Assembly: GCA_963693365.1 (NCBI GenBank)
Contig: CAVNZM010000008.1
Span: 4,774,001-4,838,000, forward strand
From: Amoebidium appalachense
Lineage: Eukaryota; Ichthyosporea
Reading direction: 5' to 3'
Length of the DNA: 64,000 bases
In this document: positions 38,719 to 51,014 of the stretch, piece by piece
Numbering within the stretch: the first letter of the stretch is position 1
Layout: each line of letters opens with the position of its first letter
The notes under the pieces: model-generated
Told to the model about the DNA's origin: nothing
Databases searched by the model: none
The model's input: only the letters and a program-made list of their open reading frames with translations
Program-made: the position numbers and the translations under genes

Positions 38719-40645
38719 CACATGTACTACAACAATCATCATGCCATCATATGACGGGACTCTAACAGTCAACAGTGTCCCCGCACATACATGCACGGGA
38801 ATGAAAAGGCAGGATAACTTAAAGATACTATACGTTATATGTTGCGTTATATGCCTTTTTCGTTATCTAATATTAGTCGAGCTATATATGCACAGTACTG
38901 AGTCAGTTGACGCGTGGTCCTCGAGAAATCCGGAGGGCCGTGGGTTGGGCGTCAACCTCCGTGTCACGTGTGACGTTGATGCATGCATTTTGCAAGTTTG
39001 CATGCCCTCATATCATCTTTGTTGCTGGAAATTTATCCTGAGACTCATAAAGCTTTTTAAAGTTATTGTTAAATATCTCGAGATTTCATGACGATGGGAT
39101 AAACTGCCCTCTGAGCCCTGCCAGGAAACCAACTGACCTCGCATCGACCCTGAAGGTGATAACGTTTTCCAGGTGTACATATTTACTTATTTTTTCGATA
39201 TTTAAAGGTCTTGGTTAAGCTATCTTAAATGCACTCATTGGAAATGTTGTCAATATATTTCCAATCCATTCATGTTCGAATTCATCTCAGCGGCAGTGCT
39301 TCACATCTGAGCATAGATAACCTTGAAATTACATGAAAATACAGTAAACCTATCTTTTCTGTTGAATTGTTGGCCATTCTGATTGGCCAGACCGGCACCG
39401 ATTCACATTCCTAAAGCCCATCTATATGTCACGAAGGTGTTTTGATTGGCTTCTGCGCTACTCTTTAATCCTGATTGGCTGGTGTTTATAGGGCGGAAGC
39501 CAATTAGGGCTTGATTCTTGGAATGAACTAGCCATATATGGGAATGATAAATTCGAACCCATATGCATCATACAAAACCGCCCGCACATAATCCCCCCGC
39601 CTTCACAGTCACGCTGTTTCATTTTGTGTTTCGTTTCACACGACAAAAAAAAAAAAAAAGCGAACATTTCACAAGAAACGAAATCGTAAAAGCAGCTGTT
39701 TTAGCTATTCGTGCCACATGTTTAACGGCTTTACCCCTCCCTTTGACTCTTTCGAACTTAGCCACACCAAAGGTTTTGTTAACTGAAATTGCAATTCCCA
39801 AGCTTGTTCACAAGGGTGTAACGAACACTGTAAACGCCCCGCTCTGTTGTGGGGCATACCAAACAAACACAGTCAGTTAAAGCACTATGACTGCGCCTCT
39901 TCAATTTGTAAAGCCGAGGCCGGCCCCACCTTATCGAACAAATACGCGCGGAGGAGACAATAACTCTGGGTAAGTGCACATGCTCTCACGGTTTGCACTC
40001 GTTACTTCCTGCCGCTTCAAAGAAGTCTATCATAAGTGCAGATCTTACCCATGCCCATTTCTACTGTGTGCTAAAGGACGTTGCTACTGTTTCTACATCA
40101 TTTCTGAACTTGCTTAGGGGCACACCTCTACTATTGAGCTCAAAATTTTGCAACCTGAATGTGTTTATGTGTTAGGAGTTGCAGAGAGCACGATGTAGAG
40201 TGAAAAGTTGACATGGCATCTGCACGTGTGTAGAACAAAACTGAACAACCAATATTTGTCGGTGTGCAAACAGATTTAGACGTGAGAAACTTTTTCGTAC
40301 GCAAGTTCTTTGACCTTGTATTAGTTTGTTGCTGCAGCCAATGGGATCTCTCCTGTATTGTGTCTGAACATGGCGAGGCAACTAGCACACACACAGTAGG
40401 TACTGCCAGAATGCGTATGCAAATAGAGTGATTAAGAAGCAGAGAGCCAATAGGTGTTTTCTGTTAACCATCCCTGCCTCTCTCATTCTCTCCCGTCACC
40501 ATAACTTCTCCTTACAACTCCCTCCTCCCTCCCCCCCCCCCCCCCCACCCCCCCTTTACCCCCACTAACACAAAAACACTGTTACCTACCCGTTTGCCAG
40601 AACATTCCCCTCCTCCTCCCCCCGGTTCCCTCCCCCTTCCCCCCC

Positions 40646-40676
<31 letters not shown>

Positions 40677-40701
40677 ACACACGTGTGCACACAGAACCGT
40701 C
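38719..40701. other. Region upstream of the glycosyltransferase gene
   Basis: No gene supported. Short open frames of ordinary composition exist (38741-39091 and 39563-39880, plus) without recognisable domains. A cluster of CCAAT-type sites is noted separately. A C-run with a CA tract (40640-40682) lies just before the first coding exon. Confidence 0.55.
39382..39504. promoter_or_regulatory. Cluster of four CCAAT boxes
   Basis: ATTGG at 39382-39386, 39445-39449 and 39474-39478, and CCAAT at 39500-39504, within 123 bp. TTTATAGG follows the third box. The secreted-protein promoter has a similar cluster. No clear gene starts nearby, so this could mark an unrecognised first exon. Confidence 0.35.
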
Positions 40702-41648
40702 ATGTATTCCACCCGGGTGTCGCGCATTTTTGCGCTCCTACTTCTGGCCGTGATCATGTGCTTTATCTGTAAGTTCTACTCCCAACCTGCTTCCTGTGTG
40801 TGTTGATGTTGTGTTTGAGGTGTTCATGTGTGTTTGTAAAGGCGCGTGTTCGTGTGGTTCCCCTCAAATATTCGCTATAATGGAAGCTACGTGCCCCGTG
40901 TGTTGCTCTAAAAAGGCATGGGAGCCCTGTGTGTTCTATTTTTTTCCTTTCAAGCTTTGCAAGGGTTGGTTGGTGGATGAAGACTGGTAAGAGGCATTGT
41001 TCTCTGTGTGTGTGTGTGTTATTGGAAGGAGGTGTGCCCCGTAGGCTGCATGATTGCTCTGATAGCATAATATCATCAACCAAAACACCAAGAAACGATG
41101 CCACAAAGCCTTGGTTTTAGTTTGAATTGTATCCCCCCCCCCCCCCCCGGTCCACCATTCTGCCTCACGTACACACGGACACATGCACTAACACCAACCT
41201 TCTCTTTCCCCCTTTGCCCTCATCCCATTTCCCTCCGCCCCTCCGCCCTCCCCCGAACACACACTCACACCATCCCACCCCACCCTTCCACCATATGCAC
41301 ACAGTAATTTTCGTACCGCACGAATCCTTTGCCAGCGGCCAATCAAAAGTCTTCATCAGCACTTTCTGGGCAACGCCGCCACACTGCGACTCTGTGAACT
41401 GCCACGGGAGGGGGCCAGCCGGTGAACCCCTTTTGGTGGAACTTGGAACGAGAGATTCGCACGACGCGCCGCTTTCTATTCAGGAAGAAAACGAGATTCA
41501 GAGCGAGAGGCAAGCGGAAGCGGACGGACATGATATGTCGCATGGTGTGCTTCTGTTGACGAGGGAGGAGAAGGATAGGATTGCGTTCCATTTGCAGGAT
41601 GTGATTATGGACTACCAGGCAGACTATGTCGGGTACATGCAGAAGCAC

Positions 41649-41692
<44 letters not shown>

Positions 41693-42507
41693 ATGTTTCT
41701 GTGTGTGTGTCTTGTGTACGTGTGCACGCGCGTGTAATGTGTGTGTTGTGTATGTGTTTTTACGCGTATGTGTATCTGTACGTGCGAATGTGTTTGGTAT
41801 CGGGACAGGAGCTGAGGTGATATTAGGAGAGAACATGATGCGTGTGTGTAGGTTTGTAGAATATGTAGCACAAGATGGCTCGGGTGGGGTATGGTATGAA
41901 GACTAGGATAGATGAATAAAAGGTGTGCTTAGGAGGTGGCCACCCCCCACCCCCCACCCCATCTCCCACCCCCAACAACAACGACAACAACGTCGTTTTC
42001 TAAAAACTCTCTGTGTGTGCCTCTTCCTTTCTTTGACTCCTTGCTTGCACATGTGTTCCTTCCCTCCTATAAGGCCTTGTTAAATTTGCGCGGCTTCTGA
42101 ATCCGGCCTTTTTTCCTTTTTTAGGTATCAGTGGCACGGCCCACGCCCCACGGACAACTCCACCATCGTCCACCCTGGTCCCCTCGCCGTCCTCCACACA
42201 CAATCGTGCCAGGCGCACGAACCGGGACTCGTACGCACCACCCATTCCACCGACCGCGGCTACTGTTTTGGTACCGCGAAAATAGCCGGAGAACGCGTGT
42301 GCGATCAAAAGGCACCCAACTATTTGAGCGTTGCTCCAGGGCAGAAGTTTGCGACTTTTATGCTTTACAACAGGACGTTTGGGTATGTCCCGTACTACCA
42401 TACGTCGAGGTTTACGGCAAGGGGGAGGAAGAACAAGGATTTGAGGACCAACGCGATTACGGTCACTTCGCAGGTGTGTGTGTGTGTATGTGTGTGTGTG
42501 TGTGCAC

Positions 42508-42539
<32 letters not shown>

Positions 42540-44052
42540 GCTTTTTGGTTGAAACGTGGGGCCCTTACTGTATGTATGTGCCTGCGTGTAGGATGGGTCC
42601 CTGCATGTGTTTCTGTGTGTTCAAGGAGTGTGTTGGTCCTTTTTGCAGACAGAAACTGGGCGAGATTGTGTAGAAAGGTTAATGGATTTGAACGGAAGTG
42701 GTCGGAGGGTGAAATGGGAGGATATGTGGGTAGGGTGGAGATGAAAGAGAAAGGGGCTGTGTGTTTGCAGGTGGAGAGGGGAGGGGGAAGGGGGGGGGGG
42801 GGGGGGGGGGGACATGTCTGGTTGTCTTTCCAAACAATGTTATGGACGAAAAATAATGTTTGTTTTTAGGTGTGATGGGATGAACTGTAGTGGTGTCAAG
42901 TAGCGATATTTATTGATATTGCTAAGTAAGAACCAAAAAGGTATGTTTATCAGCAATGCTAACCCGCATGTGCGTGTGCAGGGCTCATGGAACCGCATCG
43001 AACACGTGGTGCACCTTGCCAAGCTGTGGCGTGGGCCGATCTCCTTTGCTCTCCTCCTGGACAATCGGAACCAGATCGAGGAGTTGGATCGCATACTTTC
43101 CGGGATAGTCGAACTTTCAGAATATCTCGACCTGCACATCGTATGGCGGCACGATCACGAGATGACGGACCCCGACGCGTTCTATCCAATCAACATGCTC
43201 CGAAACATGGGCATGCAGCCAGTGGAGACGGGGCTCGTGTTTGTATTGGACGTCGACAACATTCCTAACGCTTCCCACGACCAATACGCTCGCTGGATCT
43301 CGGACGCCGAGAGGAGTGTAAGGAACGCGAGCGCCGCCGCCGAGTGCCCTGGCCTTGACGCTTTTGTGCCGCCCGCTGTGGAAATGCTTGCGCCAAGGTT
43401 GGAGAGGTTGTATCTGCAGAACAACTCTACCGACACGCTGAAAAAGGATACCTTGGTTGACGCGTTTTTCGACGGGACTGCACTGCCCATGCACCTTTAT
43501 TTCGGACCCGCGTACGTCCCGACCAATCATTTCGCGTGGGCGAGGAGCAAGACGGTCGACCGGCTTCCCTACGTCACCCGGTTCGAACCCTACTACATTG
43601 CGCGCCACCCCGTGCCGCTCTTCAACGAGTCGTTTGTCAACCGGGGCGGAAATTACGCGCAGCAGGTTTATGAAATGAACGCCGCTGGGTACACTTTGTG
43701 GCGCCTACCACACGCGTTCATGGTCGATATTCCACACACGAAGCCGGCACCGACGCCCGCGGCGGCGACGGCTGGATCGACCAATGAGAACTCGAGCTTG
43801 GAGGAGGGTAAGAAGGGGGCGACGGCGAACGTACAGGACAATGGGACGAAGCAGGCACACCACGACCAGGATTTCATTGCAAAGACGTGGGAACAATTCC
43901 ACGAATACCTGCCGCACCGATATAGATTCCATGTGCCTAACCCCAGCGTCACGGACGTTCCTTTCAGGATGTATAGACGGTCGCAGGAGAAGGTGGTGAA
44001 TGCAATGTGGCACATGCTTGGGTCGATGGAGGCGACGGACGTCATTCGCTGA
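40702..44052 (+). CDS. LARGE/GT49-type glycosyltransferase, type II membrane protein, 610 aa
   Basis: Exons: 40702-40768, 41305-41650, 42125-42473, 42982-44052 (TGA). GT-AG with phases 1, 2, 0. A short cytoplasmic tail (MYSTRVSR) precedes one hydrophobic anchor (about residues 9-27), the topology of Golgi glycosyltransferases. Residues about 90-250 form a lumenal N-terminal region with NST and NRT glycosylation sequons and paired Cys. The GT49 domain fills the rest: ITVTSQGSWNRIEHVVHLAK, LWRGPISFALLL, YPINMLRN, the DxD metal site in FVLDVDNIPN (Asp344-Asp346), RFEPYYIARHPVPLFNESFV, NRGGNYAQQVYEMNAAGY, LPHAFMVDIPH. GT49 contains LARGE (second domain) and B4GAT1, which transfer glucuronic acid. 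Donor and acceptor cannot be read from sequence. A Thr/Ala-rich low-complexity insert (about residues 510-545) precedes the C-terminus. The exon 2 donor is the first unit of a (GT)n tract. Confidence 0.92.
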
Positions 44053-44694
44053 GGATTTTATAACGGTTTTTAAAATTTAAGTGGCAGTTTTAACTTTAAC
44101 CGCCGTAGCCGCCGGGTTGGTTTTGTAACCGAGCGTTTGAATTCTAGTGTGGGATGTTGTGGAAGTAAAGGAGGTCGATTGGGAAAGCGCCCCACTGGGA
44201 GGAAAAGGGGTGATGGTGGGGTGGTTTTTTTTTTTTTTTGAATTTTATAGACATTCCATAATCAAATATTGTGTATGCATCAGCTAGACAAACAGTCCAC
44301 GAATGGATACATGAGCACTTCTCTCTTTAATGAAGGATTGTAACGTTCTATATATCGATATTTCGCATCAAAAGGTTTTTCTGTTCTTGTGTGTGTTTGT
44401 GCGTGTGTACACTATTTCCTTGAGTATGGTAACAACGACATGATGAGGTGATGGATAGATATTCTATGGCTGTTACGAATAGTCGAAGTGTTTAAATTTT
44501 CTTCTGTGTTATTTTAGCGAGAACCCCAGTCGAAAAATATTTTGTAGCTATTTAAAGGGAGGTAAGGGGACAAGTGGTAAGAGGCGCACGAACGCTAATC
44601 ATGCACCTATTGTTGTACAGTAAGTTGTGTGATGAGAGGAAAAGCGATATTTTGTGACCTACACTATATAATTGGTTTTTGAAACCAAGCTTTT

Positions 44695-44700
44695 AATAAA
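44695..44700 (+). terminator. Candidate polyadenylation signal AATAAA for the glycosyltransferase gene
   Basis: The first canonical AATAAA after the stop codon, 643 bp downstream. The cleavage site is not determined. Confidence 0.3.
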
Positions 44701-46245
44701 AATGACATAATAATTATTGACACTGCATGTGATTTTATTTGGGTGACCAGATGTCCTTCCTCTTTCTTTCTCTCCCCCCCCTCCTCGTCCCCCCATGCAC
44801 GCGTACATACAAACGTACACACACTGCACAACACACACACACACACAAGAGAGAGAGAGAGAGAGAGAGAGAGTAGCGACTTTGACTCGTAATGGCTGTA
44901 CAAGCGACTGTGCCGTGCCGTCATGTCTATTCAGTACTCATCCATGCTACAATTATTTGACATACTGTGTATGTTATTTAGCTTAGCTATAGCCTAATAC
45001 TATGAGCATTCCGAACAATCCTGAGAGGCTTTAGGCCGGGATCCCTTCCAGAATCCTTGTCTTCTGACTTCTTTTGTGCATATTTTTCTTCAAGCTTTGC
45101 TTACATACTGCATGCTGCAACATTTACTGTGACCCTAGCTACTCTTGCTTGTGATGCCAGCTCACCTAGGTAGCCAAGCCGGCCGTCTCTGATCAAGACG
45201 GGACAGGCTGTGACCCAATTGCATGTTCCTCGAGTGAAGGCCTAGGGCCCGGGATCACTGCACTCTAGACCTTATTGGCCGCACACACAAACATTAAACG
45301 AAACTTTGTCATATTATCCATCAACCGTGAGCACACGTGCATGCTTATATACACCGCCAGACAAGCTTGCACTGAGGCTCACAAAAATAATGCCAGTGCA
45401 CGTGCCGTGCATATGCCTATGCCTGCTGGATTGCCATGGAACTCTTACAGTAACCCCCCACTGATCCCTTGCCAGTCTCCCCCTTCCAATTCAAGTGCGT
45501 GCTAGTTTTCCCCCTCCTCCACTCCTGCTGAGCCTCGTACAGCCCCCCCCATCCCCCCCCCCCCCCCTCCCCCCCTCCCCCCCCCCCCTGCCTGCCCGCC
45601 CCCTCCCCCCTTCCCCCACTCCTCGGCGCCCTTTCAAACACAAGTTAACCTAAGCATACTACTATTGGCCCTACGTAAATTCAACAAAGCACATAAATTT
45701 ATACATTGGACACAGTGTATATTACGGGCTATATCAGGAAAATAAATACGGCGGACAGCATCACATGCCTCTATTCAACCAAGGCCCAAGGCAACCAGCC
45801 GCTCGTTTCTCAGAACCCTGTTGCCAGCCTTGCAAGCTTCCAGGATGTCCCAAGACCTACTGTAACATATCGCAGCATGCATGGAATACCGGGGAGGGGG
45901 CTGGGGGGTGGGGGGTGGGGGGGGGGGGGGGGTTACTCTTGCCAAATGAAGTAGGAGTGACAATCAGGGCTAATTAGAGTAGATAGTGAGTGATGAAACG
46001 AAGGGTCAGCATACAGAGTTTACTATGAGGAGCCTGAGTTTCTGGAGGAGGCCTTGCAATGGCCGGGATTTTTTTTTTTTTTTTTTTTTGAAAAATAATC
46101 TTGAGGCGTTAGTTAACAATAAGCACCATAGAATGACTCGTACCATTCAAGTTGGGGCGGTGGTACCGGTGTAAGGGCCGGGATTCTAGATTTTGAACTG
46201 GTGGGGAGGGAGGTGGTAGTTACCGACACCCCACCTGGTCCCCCC

Positions 46246-46284
<39 letters not shown>

Positions 46285-46726
46285 AACGTGCACGGGATGG
46301 CCAAGTATTTCTTTTCCACCCACCAAAGGCTGTATTCGCTATGGTCAACTATTAATAGGCTATGAGTTATCGGGGCAAGCATCATATATCGTGCTCACCA
46401 TGCAGTGTTCGTGTGCGTGCCTGTGTGGGCAACGTTGGGGACTGTGTGTGTGTACGTCGTGTGTGAGTGAGTGTATATATGTTCATGTCGGGTGCGCATT
46501 GCTGATTTTGCATGTAGACTTCGTTTGCCTGTGTGGTACATATTCATCTAGTGCAGGTACTTATGAATTGAGTGTTGAATTATATGATACATGCGAAAGT
46601 GTGTGTGTGCGTGTGTGTGTGTGTGTCACGGTGTGTGTGTGTGTGTGCGTGTGTGCGCGCGCGCATCGGTGGGAAGACGAGAGACGAGTCCCGGCCAGAC
46701 CCGCGAAGGGAGTGGGAGGGAGGGAT

Positions 46727-46769
<43 letters not shown>

Positions 46770-47136
46770 TGGATTTACGGTAGCCTGAGTTTCAGGTGAT
46801 CAAGGACTCCATATTACTCTTCAATGTTTACGTTTTGGGTGTGTATGTAATCCGCTGCTAATCATAGCACTGCATGATGCAGTGTATATGGTTAGGTTGC
46901 TAGCTGTTCGAGGCTGATATATAAAGTCATAGAAGCCTGTAGGATGGGTGTCCCCGCCTGTTCCCCCCCTCCCCCTGCTAGCTAGTTGGAGGGGTGGGTG
47001 GGTCCCCCGCCCCTTAACCTTGGCCGGAAGGGGGGTGGGGGGGGGAAAGGGTCCCAGAAAGGAGCCCCGGGATGGGGTCCCCCCCCACCCCCCATCCCAT
47101 CCAACCTCCCTCCCCAAGTTACTACTTTCCTCCTCC
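44701..47136. other. Intergenic region without a recognised gene
   Basis: Contains a diverged dispersed repeat (45165-45262), C-runs (45541-45590), a G-run (45908-45932), T-run (46070-46089), C-run (46239-46282), GT-rich DNA (46600-46660) and a G-run (46731-46767). No supported coding exon or RNA gene. Confidence 0.6.
45165..45262 (+). repeat. Diverged dispersed repeat, 5' half
   Basis: GTCTCTGATCAAGACGGGAC, then CCTCGAGTGAAGGC and a degenerate GGGCCCGGGATC. The C-tailed 3' half is missing. Confidence 0.6.
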
Positions 47137-47361
47137 CCGTTTGAAAAATATGAATGCCTAACACAAGTTGGGCCAAGCCGTGAAATATACAAAGCAGGCG
47201 AACTTGATGATCTCAGTAGCTACCAGGTGGCGGGCATTAAAATACACACACACTTTATGTTTTCCAGCTCCTCAACGATTGCAAAAAAATCACGGCGGAG
47301 CAAAAAGAGCGAAAGGGCAAGAACGACTTTTTGGAACAGAACATTTATCACTTAGATTAAC
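47137..47361 (+). other. Exon-like segments, possible 3' end of an unassigned gene
   Basis: A frame reading PFEKYECLTQVGPSREIYKA then GELDDLSSYQ ends at 47226 before GTGGCG. From 47268, after TTTTCCAG, a frame in matching phase reads LLNDCKKITAEQKERKGKND then FLEQNIYHLD and stops (TAA). Residue composition is protein-like. The implied intron is only 41 bp, far shorter than any other here, and the donor is weak, so the join is doubtful. No family recognised. Confidence 0.3.
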
Positions 47362-47499
47362 ACAGGTTAATTTGGAGTAAATTACTGACAACCTGCAAAC
47401 GTGGTGAATCTGTGGGTGCCACGACCCAGCGGATAGTACTAGTATGTACATGTGTGCGCACGGTGACATGTGCACTGTAGTGTGCACGAGACTTTATCA

Positions 47500-47777
47500 G
47501 AGTCTCTTGCTCTCTCTCTGAGACTCGCTCTGTCGATATATCCCTCTTCTTTTCCTTCAGTCCCCCTCCCTCCCTCCATCGAGGCTATCTCTCTTAATTT
47601 CTCTCACTCTCTCCCCTCCCCCCCCTCTCTCTCCCACACACACACACACCGTGACATACACACACTCTCAGAGTCTCTCTCTCTCTCGATCAAGCTTCCT
47701 CACTCTCAAGGCTTCCTCTCGCTCTCTCCCCCCTCCCCCCCCCCCTCTCTCTTGATATCACTCTCACTCTCTCCCTC

Positions 47778-47810
<33 letters not shown>

Positions 47811-48066
47811 TTGCTCTCTCTCTCGATCAAGCTTCCTCACTCACTGTCTTCCTCTCCCTCTCTTTCTCTCGCTCTCGAGATCCTTCCCCCCTCCCCCCCC
47901 CCCCCCCCTCTCTCTCTTGATATCACTCTCTCACTCTCTCTCTCTCTCCCGCCCCTTGCTCTCTCTCTCTCGATCAAGCTTCCTCACTCTCTCTGTCTTC
48001 CTCTCCCTCTCTTTCTCTCGCTCTCGAGATCCTTCCCCCCTCCCCCCCCCCCTCTCTCTCTTGATA

Positions 48067-48101
<35 letters not shown>

Positions 48102-48210
48102 CTCTCTTTCGTCCTCTCCTTCTCTCTCTTCCTCTCTCTGGCCACCCCCTCCCCCCGAGCCCCCCCCCCCCCCCCCCCTCCCCTCGTCCAGATTTCGCTG
48201 TCTCTCTCTC
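47500..48210. repeat. CT-rich complex tandem repeat
   Basis: Units of about 137-147 bp marked by CGATCAAGCTTCCTCACT at 47687, 47824 and 47971, by CGCTCTCGAGATCCTTCCCC and by CTCTCTTGATATCACTCT, with C-runs of variable length inside. Confidence 0.87.
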
Positions 48211-48895
48211 TTTCTCTCTGTGTGCGTGTATGTGTGAGCGTGTATGTGTGCACGTGTGCACGTGTAGTACTGTAGTAACGTGCGTGTGTGCTTGTGTAGT
48301 GTACTGTGTGGTAACCGGGCCGTTGTGTTTGTACGCGCGCGCGTGTGTGTCTGTGTGTGTCACGTGGCATGATGTGTGTGCGTGTGCGTGCGTGCGTGCG
48401 CGCATGCGTGTGTGTGTGTGTGTGTGTGTGTGTGAGTGCGTGTGTACACGTATGCAGTGATTTGATTTCTGGCCAGCTTTCTGCGGCCACGTGCACAATC
48501 TTGGCGCGAGTACTAATATTAGTGTTGTATAAATAAGTCTTCCTAACGTGTGCAAGTGGGTTGTGGAACCTCAAGAGTGTATAACACAATAGAGTCGACC
48601 TAGTGCTGCTTAGAAGCACAATCACTTACACCAGGCTGCTAAGCTATGATCGAAAGAAAGACAAGCTAGAAGAAGGAGAAATGGCTAACACGTACTGACG
48701 TGTTGCCGCACGTGCGACGTTATACATCTACTTGAGGCGGCCCTTTTTACAAAAAAAAAAAAAAAAAAAAAAGAAAAAAAAAGAAAAAAAGAAAAGGGAG
48801 ACACCGCCTCAGTTTTAGGTGGTAGGAGAATTAAGCCAGCCAGAGAAGCCCCTCGCACGTAGCTACAGCCAATCATAGTGGTCCTTGATCTAGGC

Positions 48896-49256
48896 CGATC
48901 GGTCAAGGCCTCCTAAATAGGTGTGCTATTTTGGGGTTTATACACTTTTTATTGCGTGGACACTGCCGGAGGCCCAGCCACATTCGACGGCCTACTGCGT
49001 TTTCCAGCGCAGCCAATCAAAGGCAGCCAGTGACATATGTACATGCTAGGCAACAATGAGCGCCATCGTAGTATATGACACCCCTATTACATATTATGGG
49101 TAAGCAGAGGCTAGCATCGGTAGCTCCGAAAGAAAGTTAGGGCACCGGATCACAATATCATACTGTGCAGCATTAATAAGGTGATCTAGGATAGTCATCT
49201 TAAAACGGATATATTGAGGAAGAGAGTGTGCTATTTAGGAGGCCTTGCGATCGGTC
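48896..49256. mobile_element. Nested insertion: 295-bp element inside a 37-bp palindromic element
   Basis: Outer layer: direct repeats CGATCGGTC (48896-48904, 49248-49256) flank the inverted arms AAGGCCTCCTAAATAG (48905-48920) and CTATTTAGGAGGCCTT (49231-49246). Inner layer: direct repeats GTGTGCTATT (48921-48930, 49226-49235) flank the 295-bp element at 48931-49225, which is copy B of the element at 36079. Removing the inner element and one 10-bp repeat restores a perfect 16-bp stem with a GTGTG loop. Alternatively the whole could be one Mutator-like element with 16-bp terminal inverted repeats and 9-bp target duplications, but the inner direct repeat favours nesting. Confidence 0.85.
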
Positions 49257-49257
49257 C

Positions 49258-49838
49258 ACAATGGCAATCCGGATTCAGAAATCGGATTGAGTCCCGAATC
49301 GACAGGTGCGATTCGGTACGATCCGTAGCCCGATCCAACCCACATATCGGACGGGATACCTGCAGCAGCGGATGCAGGCAGGCTGTACATAAGGATCATG
49401 AAACTTGATGCACGCGCGATTTGCAGACTACGCCTTGTTGACGTCATTTTTTATCGGTTTAAAGAGGCCAAGAAAATGAAAAATAGAGTAGCGGTTGACA
49501 CACTTGAATAGACCGTCCTCAAAATCGCCTGGAGACAGGGGTTGAAACACATTGTATGTTTACTGCAATTTGGCACCATGTTGACGAATTCTGATGTCTA
49601 TGATTCACATGTTGATCAGTACAAACAATAACCCCAGAAAATACATTCGGGAATCTGGATTAGTTTTTGTGACCATGGAAAGAGGGCTAGAAAGAAGTTG
49701 TATATATACTGTAATTTGACACCCAATTCGGGAAAAATATCATTTGTATGATTCACCTGTTCATAACTACAAAAAGCAACAAACTCAGAAAACAGAATCG
49801 GGAACCCGAGTTGAATTTTGTGACCATGGGCAGCACCC

Positions 49839-49871
<33 letters not shown>

Positions 49872-50596
49872 CCCCCCCCTCCCCTCCCCCCCCCCCCCTC
49901 CCCCCCCCCCCCCCCCCCCCCACCACCACCACCACGGTGACCACCACCACCACCACCACCAAAAAAAAAAAAAAAAATTTATGAAATGATATTGTGCATG
50001 TGCTGCTCATTACAATTCATACAAAGAAAAAACAGTCTTCACAGCTAAGAAGGATATGAACGTTTGCTAAATATTAAACTAGTGGCATTGGTAGATCTTC
50101 AGTAAATTTATATTTGCTACGACTAATTAGTGACAGTCACTACTACGTATACAATGACTGTATGGTATTTGCTTTCGGCGGGGCCGTGTTTCTTGGCTTG
50201 GCCACTTCGAGTCATGCACGTTTGCGAACTTGCCAAACTTCATTCATGTGTGTTGTATATATATATGTTGTGTCTGTGTGTCTCACGTGTCTGTGCTTGT
50301 GCTGCGTGTTCTAAACTTAGCGAGAGCACGTGTAGTTGTTTGTATATATACTACGTCATTATGTCATAGCTCTGACTGTGTGTGTCTGTGTGTCTCACGT
50401 GTCTGTGCTTGTGCCGCGTGTTCTAAACTTAGCGAAATTCATGTGTGCATGTGTGTGCATGCGTGTGTAGAACTTGAATGGGGAGGGAAAATGGCACACA
50501 CTCTATTCAATTCATAACCTCCGATTCCTCTCGCCCTCCCCCCCTCCCTCCCTCCAAGTCCCCCTCCCCCCCACCTTCATGAAAGAGAGAGGCGAT

Positions 50597-50632
<36 letters not shown>

Positions 50633-50975
50633 AGAGGCGGAGAGAGAGTGAGAGAGAGAGAGAGGGAGAGAGAGAAAGAGAGAGAGGGAGAGAGCTAGAG
50701 AGAGGGAGGGAGAGACCCGCTGTAGGAGCAATGATAGACAATATTTTTGACAATATTTTTGGTCGGAAAGCCAGAATATGGATCGATAGCGCATATTGCC
50801 TGGGCCGTTGCCTTTCGCCCCCGCGCCCCGGCCTGGGCGCCCCCCATGGCACCAATATTCACCCACGTGCACAGTCCATTTTGCCCACTCGAGTCCCCCT
50901 TCTCCCCTCCCCTCCCCTCCCCGCCCCCCTCCCTCCTCACCCCCCGGCCTCTCCCTCCCCACCCCCCTTTCGACC

Positions 50976-51014
<39 letters not shown>

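Noticed and set aside
45030-45260. tRNA or small RNA gene suggested by GC-rich and GATCAAG motifs
   Set aside because: No cloverleaf could be formed; the segment is a decayed copy of the dispersed repeat.
49214-49447. Short overlapping ORFs on both strands downstream of the nested insertion
   Set aside because: No domain, no codon-like pattern, and they begin inside the mobile element.
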